In this document: piece after piece, positions 34,066-43,474 of the stretch
Position numbering within the stretch: the stretch's first letter is position 1
How the letters are laid out: each line of letters starts with the position of its first letter
NCBI GenBank assembly: GCA_040880585.1
Contig: JBBDID010000048.1
Location: 1 to 64,000, forward strand
Source: Paracrocinitomix sp040880585
GTDB lineage: Bacteria; Bacteroidota; Bacteroidia; Flavobacteriales_D; Crocinitomicaceae
Length of the DNA stretch: 64,000 bases
Direction: 5' to 3'
The notes under the pieces: model-generated
Database searches by the model: none
What the model was told of the DNA's origin: nothing
What the model saw: only the letters and a program-made list of their open reading frames with translations
Made by a program: the position numbers and the translations under genes

Positions 34066-34947
34066 TTATTCTTCTTTCCATTTTCGAATATCCTCTCTTT
34101 TAAAAGAGTCAATATAGGAGTTCTTTGTCAAGTTGATGATTTGCACCTTTCGTTTTTCAGAAAAGCGTTTAATTATAAAATACCCTTTAAAAGTAAGATA
34201 AAATTTATGAAGTATTTCATGTAATTTTCGACTTCCTGCTGAACTTTTGTTCATAATCTCTGGTTTGACATTTTTATCATAAAAATGAGGTTGACCAACC
34301 AGTGCTACATTTTCTTCAGTAACTGAAATAAGGGGAATCCATGAATGGTCTACACCGACGAGATATATTTTTTGATAATTTAACCATATCATATTCATAA
34401 TCGAGGGGCCTAAAACATTATGAATGCGTGGCATTCCCAATTTCTTCCTATATAAATAGTGCGTTATTCCCTCAAATCCTTCTAAAGCAGTGATATTATA
34501 ATAGAGCAATTGAATGTTTTTATTTTCCCGAAGTATTTCTTGCCAAAATCGTACTTTTTTTGCCTGAAAAGGTAACATTAATGTCATGTTCCAATCTACC
34601 TCTGAAGCCATCTCATGAAACAGTTTCAATCGGGCTTGTTGATACGCCTCCGTCGTTTCTTTTTGCCACAGTTCCGGTGCTGCAATGACATAATAATTGG
34701 GTTTAATTACTTTAAAATAATCAGATGAAGAGAAGTGATTAACACAGAGTGTATCCAACTGTTTGATTTTTTTTATAAACCCAGGATCTTCGAGTTCAGT
34801 TTTTAAGGAAGGGCCGTTGGCCAAAATGATGACCTCTTCTTTGTTTTTTTTTACTTTATTATGCCGAATCCCCAATGTACGTGACATGAATACTACCTTT
34901 AAGAAGGCTTCACATGTTAATCTGATATTTTCGACAGTTTTTATCAC
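34066..34947 (-). CDS. DUF115/MptE-like protein
   Basis: The product is 293 residues. The glycine-rich loop VIILANGPSLKTEL (about residue 40) and the later strand KIYLVGVDHSWIPL (about 190) match the layout of the DUF115/6-hydroxymethylpterin pyrophosphokinase MptE-like domain. That domain also forms the core of MAF proteins, which glycosylate flagellins with nonulosonic acids. The position beside pseB suggests a glycosyltransferase-like or accessory role in using pseudaminic acid. No flagellar gene is in view. It overlaps the upstream GT2 gene by 4 bases. Confidence 0.65.
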   Translation of the reverse strand: MIKTVENIRLTCEAFLKVVFMSRTLGIRHNKVKKNKEEVIILANGPSLKTELEDPGFIKKIKQLDTLCVNHFSSSDYFKVIKPNYYVIAAPELWQKETTEAYQQARLKLFHEMASEVDWNMTLMLPFQAKKVRFWQEILRENKNIQLLYYNITALEGFEGITHYLYRKKLGMPRIHNVLGPSIMNMIWLNYQKIYLVGVDHSWIPLISVTEENVALVGQPHFYDKNVKPEIMNKSSAGSRKLHEILHKFYLTFKGYFIIKRFSEKRKVQIINLTKNSYIDSFKREDIRKWKEE

Positions 34948-35855
34948 TTTTTACTCCTATTAAATAACCCTTTAGAAACCCACAATCTAAATTTAACAAT
35001 CATTTTGCCTTTTGCTGTTTGTCCTTTGAATAAATAGATGACATACAAAGCCAAACTTCCTCCCCACTTAATGAATTCAGCAAAATATCTTTTCAATTTA
35101 GATAAAAATCCTTCTTTTTTTACTCGTAATCGCTCCCCTTCTCCCGTTCCAATTCCTTGTTTTTTAATAAATGCTTCTGTAGTTCTTTCAAGTGGCACAC
35201 AATGATAAACAATCGCATCAGGCACATACAACACTTTAAGTTCAGGATGCTTATAAATGCGTTGAAAAATATCTTTTTCTTCACTTCCGGCCATATTAAC
35301 TCCTTTTCTTCCCAAGTCTGTATTGAAATCCCCTACTTTTTCAAAAATTGCTATTCTAAAAGACATATTTGAACCGCGAGGGTAATCTCCCTTCGAAAAA
35401 AACTTTTCTTCATCTCCCAAATTAAAATAGCCCAACAAAGAGTTTAGATATTTATTTTCCCAATTCGGGATAGTTTCTTCATAATGTAAAAGAATCTTAC
35501 TACCAATAGCAACAACTTTAGGCGATTCTTCGAAATAATTATAAATTTTTTCCAGATAATCGTTCGCTAAAAAAGCATCATCATCAATAAAGGAGATATA
35601 CTTGCCCTTTGCTTCTTTTATCCCTCTATTACGACCATGCGACAAGCCTTGATTTGTTTCCAGGTGATAGGAAACTTTTAGTTGCGGATTATCCGCTATA
35701 AATTGTTGCGCAATTGTTTTTGTATTGCCCGGTGAATTATTATCTACCAATACAATTTCAAACAATTCTTTTGAAATTGTTTGGTTCTTCAACGACTCCA
35801 GAACCTGAGGAAGGTATTTCTCCCTGTTATATGTACTGATCGTTGCTGTAATCAC
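34944..35855 (-). CDS. Family 2 glycosyltransferase
   Basis: The product is 303 residues with a GT-A fold. ATISTYNREKYLPQVLESL is the start, VLVDNNSPGNT follows, and the metal motif is SFIDDDAFL (DxD). PRGSNMSFR and AGSEEKDIFQR complete the acceptor side. A hydrophobic stretch near residue 265 may tether it to the membrane. It would add one sugar to the lipid-linked unit. It overlaps the DUF115-like gene by 4 bases and follows YfhO by 4 bases. Confidence 0.85.
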   Translation of the reverse strand: MITATISTYNREKYLPQVLESLKNQTISKELFEIVLVDNNSPGNTKTIAQQFIADNPQLKVSYHLETNQGLSHGRNRGIKEAKGKYISFIDDDAFLANDYLEKIYNYFEESPKVVAIGSKILLHYEETIPNWENKYLNSLLGYFNLGDEEKFFSKGDYPRGSNMSFRIAIFEKVGDFNTDLGRKGVNMAGSEEKDIFQRIYKHPELKVLYVPDAIVYHCVPLERTTEAFIKKQGIGTGEGERLRVKKEGFLSKLKRYFAEFIKWGGSLALYVIYLFKGQTAKGKMIVKFRLWVSKGLFNRSKK

Positions 35856-35859
35856 CGGT

Positions 35860-38850
35860 TTAATCCTCTGATTCTTTTTCCAGAGATTTTTCTATTCCTT
35901 CTGTTTCTTCAATTTTTGTTTGAAAGAAAATGGCTGCTGCCAATAAGAAGATAATCGAAAAAGACCCTATGTAAGCGTAAAGTGCCGATTTTTTTCTCGA
36001 AGTCAATTCATACTTCACAACTATCTCATGATCTCCTGCGGGGACTTCAATAGCTCTCAATGTGTAATTTACCCGAAGAATATCAGCTGCCTCTCCATCA
36101 ATGTTTGCCTGCCAACCAATGGGGTAGTAAATTTCAGAAAACACTACCAACTGTTTGTCCGGAGAAGAGAACGAATACACCAACTTATCAGGATGGTACG
36201 ATTTCAGACTTACAGTACCATTAGCTGTATATTCTTTTTGAGACAACTGATCAGCAAATTCCCGGTGAACAATTGTTTCTTTTTGTGGATCCCATCCCTC
36301 TCGAGATTCCTTGGCCACCACGATAATTTTTTTATCGTTGTAAGAAGAGTCTAACATATCGTTATACGCCCAGTTTAAAGTGCCCGGTTTCTCTCCCGGA
36401 ATAAGTGCAAAATCCAGTTGCTGCACCTCTTTAAAAGGCAATCCAATCTCCATAGTATCCATAAAAACAGAACTATCGGGTCGAATTTGTGGAGCAACAA
36501 GCGCAACCTTATCTGTGGATTTAACATTCATCTTCTCCTGCACTTCTTTGCCGTTTACGAGCACCATAAAGTTATTGGAGAAAGGATTCAAACTCACTGC
36601 ATTTGAAGATTCCAATGCTAAAATAGCTTCATCAGCACTTTCTACCACCTTGACTTTTTTAGTCAACCAGGCATTTCCCATAGCAGAGGGATTCTCCATT
36701 AAAAATTGGCTGTTCATCTGACCGCCGAGCCCTGCCTGTGAAGCAATTTGATACCTCATATTCAACATATCCAAAACAGCAGGATTTTGCTTACCTATAT
36801 GAAATTCAATCAACTCCTGATATCGCCCAAGCTTTGCCCCGTGATATCCTCCGATAGACTTGTGAAAATAAGAAGCATAAGATGAATTAAAAGGGTTTGA
36901 TACATCCAATACTCTATAGTTCGTATTTCGGTTTAATATCCTGAACTTCACCCAATCTTTCATTCTTTTTTTCTGTGTAGCAGAGATGTCCTCATCTTTC
37001 AACTCTTTATCTAAGACTGTTAAAGAAGAATCAATTTTATATCCCAAATCAGGATTTTTCTGTAGTTCAAGCGCAAGAATTTGTTCTTCTGCCGCACCGG
37101 AAGAATAGGGATATGTTTGTTTCCAGGCTTCTACCCATTGAACAAAGTTTTTACCGCTTTTTTCTACTCCCAGATATCTTCTGCCAACCATTCCCAAATC
37201 AAACAACATCAATACCGCCAAAACACCGGCCAGAACATATTTGTTGAATGCATCACGGATAAAGAGTAAAACAACGATAAAGCCTATCACCAATAAAGCA
37301 AAAGATCTCAAAACGTCTCTTCTGAAAATACTGATCCGGGCATTCTTTAACTCATCAAAAGCGGCAGCATATTGGTCATACTGCTGCGGATCACTAACTC
37401 CGTCCAGCATTTCTTTTTCCTGAACACTCAAAAAATCCTGAAACAATCCCGGGGCTGCTAAAAATGCCAGCAATATAAAGCCGAGTGCTCCGGCCGTAAT
37501 GAAAAAGGGTTGTATATTCTCATAAATTTCCTTTCTGGCTTTTACGAGTCTGTGTAAGAAAAGTACCCCCAGCAAAGGGACACACAACTGTGCTACGGCC
37601 AAAATGATGGTCACCGCTCTGAATTTGTTATACCCCGGAAGGTATTCTAAAAAAAAGTCGGTAAAGCCCATGAAGTTTTTCCCCCAACTCAATAAAACGG
37701 TCACAATGGTTACTATCAACAAAGCCCACCTTAAACGTTCTTTGGAATAAACTAGTCCTAATATCGCCAGAAAGAATACAATGATTCCCAAATAAACAGG
37801 ACCAGAAGTAAAAGGTTGATCTCCCCAGTATTGATTTTGTCCTTTGACGAAATCTTTATACTGTGGCTCAAGTTTACGCAGCATTTCTTCATTGGCTTCA
37901 TTATCTGCAATTCTCATGGTTTCCCCTCCTTTAAAATTGGGAACGAGAAAAGTAAAAGTCTCCCCTTTTCCGTAGCTCCATGCCGTTATATATTCTCGAT
38001 CTAAACCACTGGTTACTTGCTTTTCATTTTGCTGACCATCTGCCGAAATGGTTAGATCAGTCCCCCCACGGGTAGTATACTTAACGTATTCATTAGTGCC
38101 GATTATATTTCCTGAATTGACCAAAATAGCCAACCCGTATGCAACGATCAAACCAATCGATTTTTTAATAAATCGTGAAACGCCCTCTTCTTTTTTAATG
38201 TGACGAATTAACTCAACAACTCCTACTCCTATTAAAATAAAAGCAGTATAATAGGTGATCTGCAGATGGTTTGATAACAATTCAAACGTCATAAAAAGCG
38301 CAGATAAGGCAACCCCCAGTAGCCAATTACGCCAACGATAAGCCATAATCATCCCTGCAACCACCATAGGCGCAAACCCAATAGCAAAGGCTTTGGTGAT
38401 GTGTCCGGCTTCAATGATAATGATTTGAGAGGATGAAAAACCAAATGCCAGCGCCATCACAATGGCAACTACTGGTTTAATTCTTAAACTTAAAGCCAGT
38501 ATATAAAACCCTAAAAAGTAAAGAAAGAGAATACTAACTGTTTTTGGCAGCCACAGCGTCATTACCTGTTTCAAAAACATAGGAATCCCTCTTCCCTTAT
38601 AACTCATAGAAATTTGAGTCGCCGGCATTCCTGAAAACATAGAATTCGTCCATCCTACCTGATCGTCAGTTTCACGATAATCTTTGATTTCCTGTGAAGC
38701 TCCTACATAATTCGTGACATCACCCTGATCAACAGTATACCCTTGGTAAGCCGGATAAAAGTAGACGCTCGATATGAGAATAAACAATGCTATGGCACCT
38801 ACATGCCATAAATTTTTCTTTTGAAGTAGTCGCTCTTTTAATCGGTTCAT
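35860..38850 (-). CDS. YfhO-family large membrane protein
   Basis: The product is 996 residues. Helices occupy about residues 15-560 (at least eleven) and one more lies near the C-terminus (about 965-985). Between them is an extracytoplasmic domain of about 380 residues. The start with FYPAYQGYTVDQGDV and MFSGMPATQ is characteristic of Bacteroidota YfhO proteins. Family members in Firmicutes are needed for glycosylation of teichoic or lipoteichoic acids and resemble GT-C polyprenyl-phosphate-sugar transferases. Within this locus it may transfer a sugar on the periplasmic side. It is separated by 5 bases from FkbM and 4 bases from GT2. Confidence 0.85.
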   Translation of the reverse strand: MNRLKERLLQKKNLWHVGAIALFILISSVYFYPAYQGYTVDQGDVTNYVGASQEIKDYRETDDQVGWTNSMFSGMPATQISMSYKGRGIPMFLKQVMTLWLPKTVSILFLYFLGFYILALSLRIKPVVAIVMALAFGFSSSQIIIIEAGHITKAFAIGFAPMVVAGMIMAYRWRNWLLGVALSALFMTFELLSNHLQITYYTAFILIGVGVVELIRHIKKEEGVSRFIKKSIGLIVAYGLAILVNSGNIIGTNEYVKYTTRGGTDLTISADGQQNEKQVTSGLDREYITAWSYGKGETFTFLVPNFKGGETMRIADNEANEEMLRKLEPQYKDFVKGQNQYWGDQPFTSGPVYLGIIVFFLAILGLVYSKERLRWALLIVTIVTVLLSWGKNFMGFTDFFLEYLPGYNKFRAVTIILAVAQLCVPLLGVLFLHRLVKARKEIYENIQPFFITAGALGFILLAFLAAPGLFQDFLSVQEKEMLDGVSDPQQYDQYAAAFDELKNARISIFRRDVLRSFALLVIGFIVVLLFIRDAFNKYVLAGVLAVLMLFDLGMVGRRYLGVEKSGKNFVQWVEAWKQTYPYSSGAAEEQILALELQKNPDLGYKIDSSLTVLDKELKDEDISATQKKRMKDWVKFRILNRNTNYRVLDVSNPFNSSYASYFHKSIGGYHGAKLGRYQELIEFHIGKQNPAVLDMLNMRYQIASQAGLGGQMNSQFLMENPSAMGNAWLTKKVKVVESADEAILALESSNAVSLNPFSNNFMVLVNGKEVQEKMNVKSTDKVALVAPQIRPDSSVFMDTMEIGLPFKEVQQLDFALIPGEKPGTLNWAYNDMLDSSYNDKKIIVVAKESREGWDPQKETIVHREFADQLSQKEYTANGTVSLKSYHPDKLVYSFSSPDKQLVVFSEIYYPIGWQANIDGEAADILRVNYTLRAIEVPAGDHEIVVKYELTSRKKSALYAYIGSFSIIFLLAAAIFFQTKIEETEGIEKSLEKESED

Positions 38851-38855
38851 AGGTG

Positions 38856-39647
38856 TTATTTTTCGCGGATTAAATGTTGATTTTCTGCCATTTTATCACT
38901 GTGTATAAAGTAGAAATCCTGATTGACGCTAAAAATATCATTTTTTTGGATAGGAATCAGCAATTCCTCTTTTAAAATAAAGATGTTGTACCTTTTTTTT
39001 AGGAGGTAATCCACCACATTTTCACGGTTTTCATTTCCTCCCAACTCAATCTGAAGCAGCGGTTTGAATTGTTCAATGGTTTGATTCAAAGAAGGGAGAA
39101 CGTACTGCTCATATCCCTCTACATCACATTTAATAAAATCCAGATGATCTAGCTTTTCTGCTTGAATGAGGTCGTCACCCCGCTTCATGGGAACCTCAAA
39201 TGAAAGCATTGCTTCATGGTTATTTTTACTGTTGTCATCTACCGCAGTGAGCCCATGCCGTACCACTCCGTCCACTATAGGAATAGACATTTTTACCTGA
39301 TCCTGAGGTGTAGCACCCAGAGCACAATTGTGAAGTTGAATAGGGTCTCCCATCCACTTTTTCATGTTCTTTTTCCATATTTCAGCAAAAAGCGGAATGG
39401 GTTCCACTGCGATTAATTTTCCCTGCTGTCCGATTGCTTTAGCCATGAAATAAGAATAATAAGCCAGATTTGCGCCAATATCTACCGCTACATCTCCCGG
39501 TTTTAGGATTTTTTGAACAAAATAGAGCTCAGCATATTTCTCTTTCATCTTCCCCGCCCTAATCATACGGATATATGTGCGACTCACCCATTTCAGATAG
39601 CCTTTCAGACCGAGTATTTTAACAAGTATTTTGCGCAATAACTTCAT
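38856..39647 (-). CDS. FkbM-family SAM-dependent methyltransferase
   Basis: The product is 263 residues. The SAM-binding motif is DVAVDIGANLAYYSYFMAKA at about residue 50, followed by LIAVEPIPLFAEIWKKN, and DFIKCDVEGYEQYVLPSL is the FkbM-type motif around 160-175. Family members methylate sugar hydroxyls. It lies inside the glycan operon, and its start overlaps the DUF4834 gene by 4 bases. The acceptor is unknown. Confidence 0.88.
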   Translation of the reverse strand: MKLLRKILVKILGLKGYLKWVSRTYIRMIRAGKMKEKYAELYFVQKILKPGDVAVDIGANLAYYSYFMAKAIGQQGKLIAVEPIPLFAEIWKKNMKKWMGDPIQLHNCALGATPQDQVKMSIPIVDGVVRHGLTAVDDNSKNNHEAMLSFEVPMKRGDDLIQAEKLDHLDFIKCDVEGYEQYVLPSLNQTIEQFKPLLQIELGGNENRENVVDYLLKKRYNIFILKEELLIPIQKNDIFSVNQDFYFIHSDKMAENQHLIREK

Positions 39648-39901
39648 TCTACTTCCTCGTAATCGGCATAATCAGAATCATGAATACTATCTTTATCAAT
39701 CTTTGAAATCGTTGTTCTCCCGTAATTTTTTTTGGATTCCTCCGCCCTTTTCCGAGACGCTTCTTCTTCTTGTCCGGTTTTTTGATGATCAGCAACATTT
39801 CGTCGTGCCTGTGCCATTTTTCCAATGAGTTGCAACAGAAAAAAGATACCTAATATGATGAGAACAGTTCTAAACAATCCTGCCAGGCTTAGTAAAATCA
39901 T
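39644..39901 (-). CDS. DUF4834 family small membrane protein
   Basis: The product is 85 residues with one N-terminal helix (about 4-24) and a charged, mostly helical tail (RRNVADHQKTGQEEEASRKRAEESKKN). This is the pattern of DUF4834, a family largely confined to Bacteroidota. Its start and the carB stop share one base (TAATG). The function is not known. Confidence 0.75.
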   Translation of the reverse strand: MILLSLAGLFRTVLIILGIFFLLQLIGKMAQARRNVADHQKTGQEEEASRKRAEESKKNYGRTTISKIDKDSIHDSDYADYEEVE

Positions 39902-42717
39902 TACTTGCTCAAATATAAATTTCTCTCACTATAAATTTTTTGGAAAAGTGGATCTCTCAAATTATCGATAAACTCAATGGCCTCTCCGGTAGATTTCATT
40001 TCAGGCCCCAATTCTTTATTGACATCCGGAAATTTATCAAATGAGAAAACCGGTACTTTAATGGCGTATCCTTTTTGAATAGGATTAAATTTAAAATCTG
40101 TCACTTTTTTCTCACCCAACATCACTTTTGTTGCGTAATTCACATAGGGTTCCTGGTATGCTTTTGCAATAAAAGGTACGGTTCTGGAAGCTCTTGGATT
40201 AGCTTCAATGACATATACTTTATCATCTTTGATTGCGAACTGAATATTCATTAAACCAACAGTTTGCAAGGCAACAGCAATTTTCTTTGTGATGTCTTCA
40301 ATTTGATGAAGGATAAGATCGCCCAAATTAAATGGTGGTAAGACCGCATAAGAATCACCGGAATGGATGCCTGCCGGTTCAATGTGTTGCATTACACCAA
40401 TGATGTAGACATTTTTCCCATCACATATTGCATCTGCCTCAGCCTCTATCGCACCGGAAAGAAAATGGTCTAATAAGATTTGATTTTCCGGCATTTCATT
40501 GAGAATATCCACTACATGATGCTCCAGATCATCATTATTGATAACAATTTTCATTTTTTGCCCGCCCAATACATAAGATGGACGAACCAAAAGCGGGTAT
40601 CCCAAATCTTTGGCAAGTTCCAGCGCTTGTTCTGCACTTTCCACCACACCAAACTTGGGATATGGAATCTCTAATTTCTTTAACAATTTAGAAAACCTTC
40701 CTCTATCTTCTGCCAAATCCAGTGCATCATAAGAGGTACCCATTATTTTTATGCCGTATCGATCTAATTTCTCGGCCAGCTTCAATGCTGTTTGTCCGCC
40801 TAACTGAACAATGACACCCACAGGGTTTTCATGTAGGATGATATCGTAAATGTGCTCCCAAAAAACCGGTTCAAAATACAATTTATCCGCCGTATCAAAA
40901 TCAGTAGAAACCGTTTCAGGATTACAATTGATCATAATGGTTTCATAGCCACATTCCTTTGCCGCCAACACCCCGTGTACACACGAATAATCAAACTCAA
41001 TTCCCTGTCCGATACGGTTAGGACCGGAACCCAGCACTACAATTTTCTTTTTGTCCGTAACAACGGACTCATTTTCTTCTTCAAAAGTGGAATAATAATA
41101 AGGGGTTTGTGCCTCAAACTCAGCAGCACAGGTGTCAACCAACTTATACACCCTTTTTATACCTAACTCATTTCGTTTTTTGTACACTTCTGACTCTAAA
41201 CACCTCAACAAATGAGCAACTTGTCTATCGGCATATCCTTTTTGTTTGGCTTCAAAGAGCAATTCTTTTGGAATATCATCCACCCTGAATTTTTCAATTT
41301 CCTCTTCCAGATCAATTAATTCTTCAATTTGTCTGAGGAACCAATCATCTATTTTTGTCTTCTCCTTTATTGTTTTAAACGGAATTCCCAACTTAATGGC
41401 GTCATATATATGAAATAGGCGATCAGCTGAGGGAAATTCAAGACTGTGAAGTAAAACATCCTGATTTTTCACTTCTTTACCATCAGCTCCCAATCCATTT
41501 CTTCCAATCTCTAATGATTGACAAGCTTTTTGAAGTGCTTCCTGAAAACTTCTTCCAATACCCATTACTTCACCCACTGACTTCATTTGAAGTCCTAATT
41601 TTGTATCTGCACCGTGAAATTTTGAAAAATTCCAACGGGGGATTTTTACGATTACGTAATCCAATGTTGGTTCAAATAAAGCAGAAGTAGTTTTAGTAAT
41701 TTGGTTTTTCAGTTCATCCAGATTATACCCAATCGCCAGTTTAGCGGCAATTTTGGCAATGGGATAGCCCGTAGCTTTTGATGCCAATGCTGAAGATCTA
41801 GATACTCTTGGATTAATTTCAACGGCAATAATATCTTCTTTTTCATCATTGGATACCGCAAACTGAACATTACATCCACCTGCAAAATTCCCCACAGATC
41901 GCATCATTTTGATAGCCATATCCCGCATTTTCTGAAAAGTAGTATCAGATAAGGTCATAGCCGGGGCAACTGTAATGGAATCTCCGGTGTGAATCCCCAT
42001 GGGATCAAAATTCTCAATCGAGCAAATTATCACTACATTATCATTGCTGTCTCGCAACAATTCTAATTCGTATTCTTTCCAGCCCATGACCGCTTTATCG
42101 ATCATCACTTCATGTATGGGGGATTGATGTAGTCCTCTGGTGAGTAATTTATCAAAGTCAGCTTCATTATATACAATTGCCGCTCCTGCTCCACCTAATG
42201 TATAAGAAGCCCGAATACAAAGTGGGAATCCGTATTTTTGCGCAATCTCTTTGCCTTCTAAAAATGATTTTGCTGTGCTTTGCGGAGCCATTCCAATATC
42301 AATAGTTTCCATTAAATTTCTGAATGCTTCGCGGTTTTCAGTAATTTCAATGGCAGCAATATCTACCCCTATCATTTTGATATTATTCTCTTCCCAGACG
42401 CCCATTTCATCACACTTAATCGCCAAATTCAACGCCGTTTGTCCACCCATTGTTGGAAGTACTGCGTCAATCTTGTGTTTTTTTACGATTTTCTGAATGG
42501 ATTCAACTGTTAGCGGAAGCAAATAAACATTGTCTGCTACCACCGGGTCTGTCATGATTGTAGCCGGATTGCTATTGATCAACGTTACCTCAATTCCTTC
42601 GTCTCTCAATGATTTTGATGCTTGAGATCCTGCATAGTCAAACTCACAAGCTTGACCAATTACAATGGGACCACTACCGATAATTAAAATTGATTTGATG
42701 CTCTCGTCTCTAGGCAT
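39901..42717 (-). CDS. carB: Carbamoyl-phosphate synthase large subunit
   Basis: The product is 938 residues. It makes carbamoyl phosphate from ammonia (supplied by CarA), bicarbonate and two ATP, for pyrimidines and arginine. Both ATP-grasp halves are present: GSGPIVIGQACEFDY with NPRVSRSSALASKATGYP, then GSGPNRIGQGIEFDYSCVHG with NPRASRTVPFIAK. It ends just after the second half (ELGPEMKSTGEAIEFIDNL), so the C-terminal MGS domain (about 130 residues in E. coli, which binds UMP and ornithine) is absent. This shorter form is usual in Bacteroidota. No carA is adjacent. It opens the minus-strand run leading into the glycan genes. Confidence 0.97.
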   Translation of the reverse strand: MPRDESIKSILIIGSGPIVIGQACEFDYAGSQASKSLRDEGIEVTLINSNPATIMTDPVVADNVYLLPLTVESIQKIVKKHKIDAVLPTMGGQTALNLAIKCDEMGVWEENNIKMIGVDIAAIEITENREAFRNLMETIDIGMAPQSTAKSFLEGKEIAQKYGFPLCIRASYTLGGAGAAIVYNEADFDKLLTRGLHQSPIHEVMIDKAVMGWKEYELELLRDSNDNVVIICSIENFDPMGIHTGDSITVAPAMTLSDTTFQKMRDMAIKMMRSVGNFAGGCNVQFAVSNDEKEDIIAVEINPRVSRSSALASKATGYPIAKIAAKLAIGYNLDELKNQITKTTSALFEPTLDYVIVKIPRWNFSKFHGADTKLGLQMKSVGEVMGIGRSFQEALQKACQSLEIGRNGLGADGKEVKNQDVLLHSLEFPSADRLFHIYDAIKLGIPFKTIKEKTKIDDWFLRQIEELIDLEEEIEKFRVDDIPKELLFEAKQKGYADRQVAHLLRCLESEVYKKRNELGIKRVYKLVDTCAAEFEAQTPYYYSTFEEENESVVTDKKKIVVLGSGPNRIGQGIEFDYSCVHGVLAAKECGYETIMINCNPETVSTDFDTADKLYFEPVFWEHIYDIILHENPVGVIVQLGGQTALKLAEKLDRYGIKIMGTSYDALDLAEDRGRFSKLLKKLEIPYPKFGVVESAEQALELAKDLGYPLLVRPSYVLGGQKMKIVINNDDLEHHVVDILNEMPENQILLDHFLSGAIEAEADAICDGKNVYIIGVMQHIEPAGIHSGDSYAVLPPFNLGDLILHQIEDITKKIAVALQTVGLMNIQFAIKDDKVYVIEANPRASRTVPFIAKAYQEPYVNYATKVMLGEKKVTDFKFNPIQKGYAIKVPVFSFDKFPDVNKELGPEMKSTGEAIEFIDNLRDPLFQKIYSERNLYLSK

Positions 42718-42746
42718 AAGAATTTATATTGCAATTAAATTGCCCG

Positions 42747-42754
42747 CAAATTTA
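42747..42754 (-). promoter_or_regulatory. Candidate -7 promoter box for carB
   Basis: On the minus strand it reads TAAATTTG, fitting TAnnTTTG, about 30 bases before the carB ATG at 42717. It may serve the whole carB-to-glycan run. No clear -33 element is seen. Confidence 0.4.
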
Positions 42755-42880
42755 CTGAGAAATATTAAAAGCTCCGTTAACATTATTGGAATGTTATTCA
42801 CAGTAATTTCTCAAATTTCTCAGGTGTTTTTTATGGTTGACTTAAATTTGTAGAGAAAATCTACGCACGAAACATTTTTT

Positions 42881-42888
42881 TATCTTTG
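42881..42888 (+). promoter_or_regulatory. Candidate -7 promoter box for the PyrR-like gene
   Basis: TATCTTTG fits TAnnTTTG and ends 4 bases before the ATG at 42893. With this spacing the transcript would start at or very near the start codon, so the mRNA could be leaderless. Confidence 0.5.
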
Positions 42889-42892
42889 GTAT

Positions 42893-43393
42893 ATGGATAA
42901 GCAATCAATCGTTCTAAATCAGTTACAGATCAGGCAAAAAACCGAGCGAATTGCTCTGGAAGTGTATGAAAACACATTTGAAGAAACAAAAATTTATATT
43001 GCAGGGATAGAGGGCAATGGATTTTTGTTCGCTGAAAAATTGGTGGATCAATTAAAAAAATATTCTCCCCAGGAGATCAGGCTGTTTAAAATTCAGGTCA
43101 ATAAATCAAACCCACTGGATGAAGAAGTGAGCTATTCATTGCCAAAAAATGAACTGAAAGATGCTTCTGTGGTATTGGTAGATGATGTGATCAATTCAGG
43201 TCGCACCATGATTTACGCCGTAAAAACGCTTTTATCAAATCCCTTAAAACAATTGAAAGTAGCTACTTTGGTAAACCGTACACACCGCAGGTATCCGGTA
43301 CAGGCCGATTTTGTTGGCGTACACATTTCAACGACCTTAAAAGATAGCATTATTGTCGATTTTGGAGATCCTGAAATGGCGTACTTGGAATAA
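42893..43393 (+). CDS. PyrR-like phosphoribosyltransferase
   Basis: The product is 166 residues. The type I PRTase fold has the PRPP loop VVLVDDVINSGRTMIYAV (about residue 93). The C-terminal stretch VNRTHRRYPVQADFVGVHI corresponds to the RxHRxLPIxPDFVG motif of PyrR. PyrR proteins bind pyr mRNA in many bacteria to control pyrimidine genes and can have uracil phosphoribosyltransferase activity. The divergent carB supports a pyrimidine link. I see no attenuator-like leader, so regulation here is not established. Confidence 0.8.
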   Translation: MDKQSIVLNQLQIRQKTERIALEVYENTFEETKIYIAGIEGNGFLFAEKLVDQLKKYSPQEIRLFKIQVNKSNPLDEEVSYSLPKNELKDASVVLVDDVINSGRTMIYAVKTLLSNPLKQLKVATLVNRTHRRYPVQADFVGVHISTTLKDSIIVDFGDPEMAYLE

Positions 43394-43474
43394 ACTTTCG
43401 AGATCATCCTTCATTTTGTTTTAGTAAGGCTTATATTTAGTCTTAAATCCAACAGATTAAAAAAGGACTATTCA

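Noticed and set aside
34044..34112. Longer start for pseB
   Set aside because: The extra 23 codons overlap the end of the DUF115-like gene and have no homology to PseB. The ATG at 34043 sits directly before the Rossmann loop.
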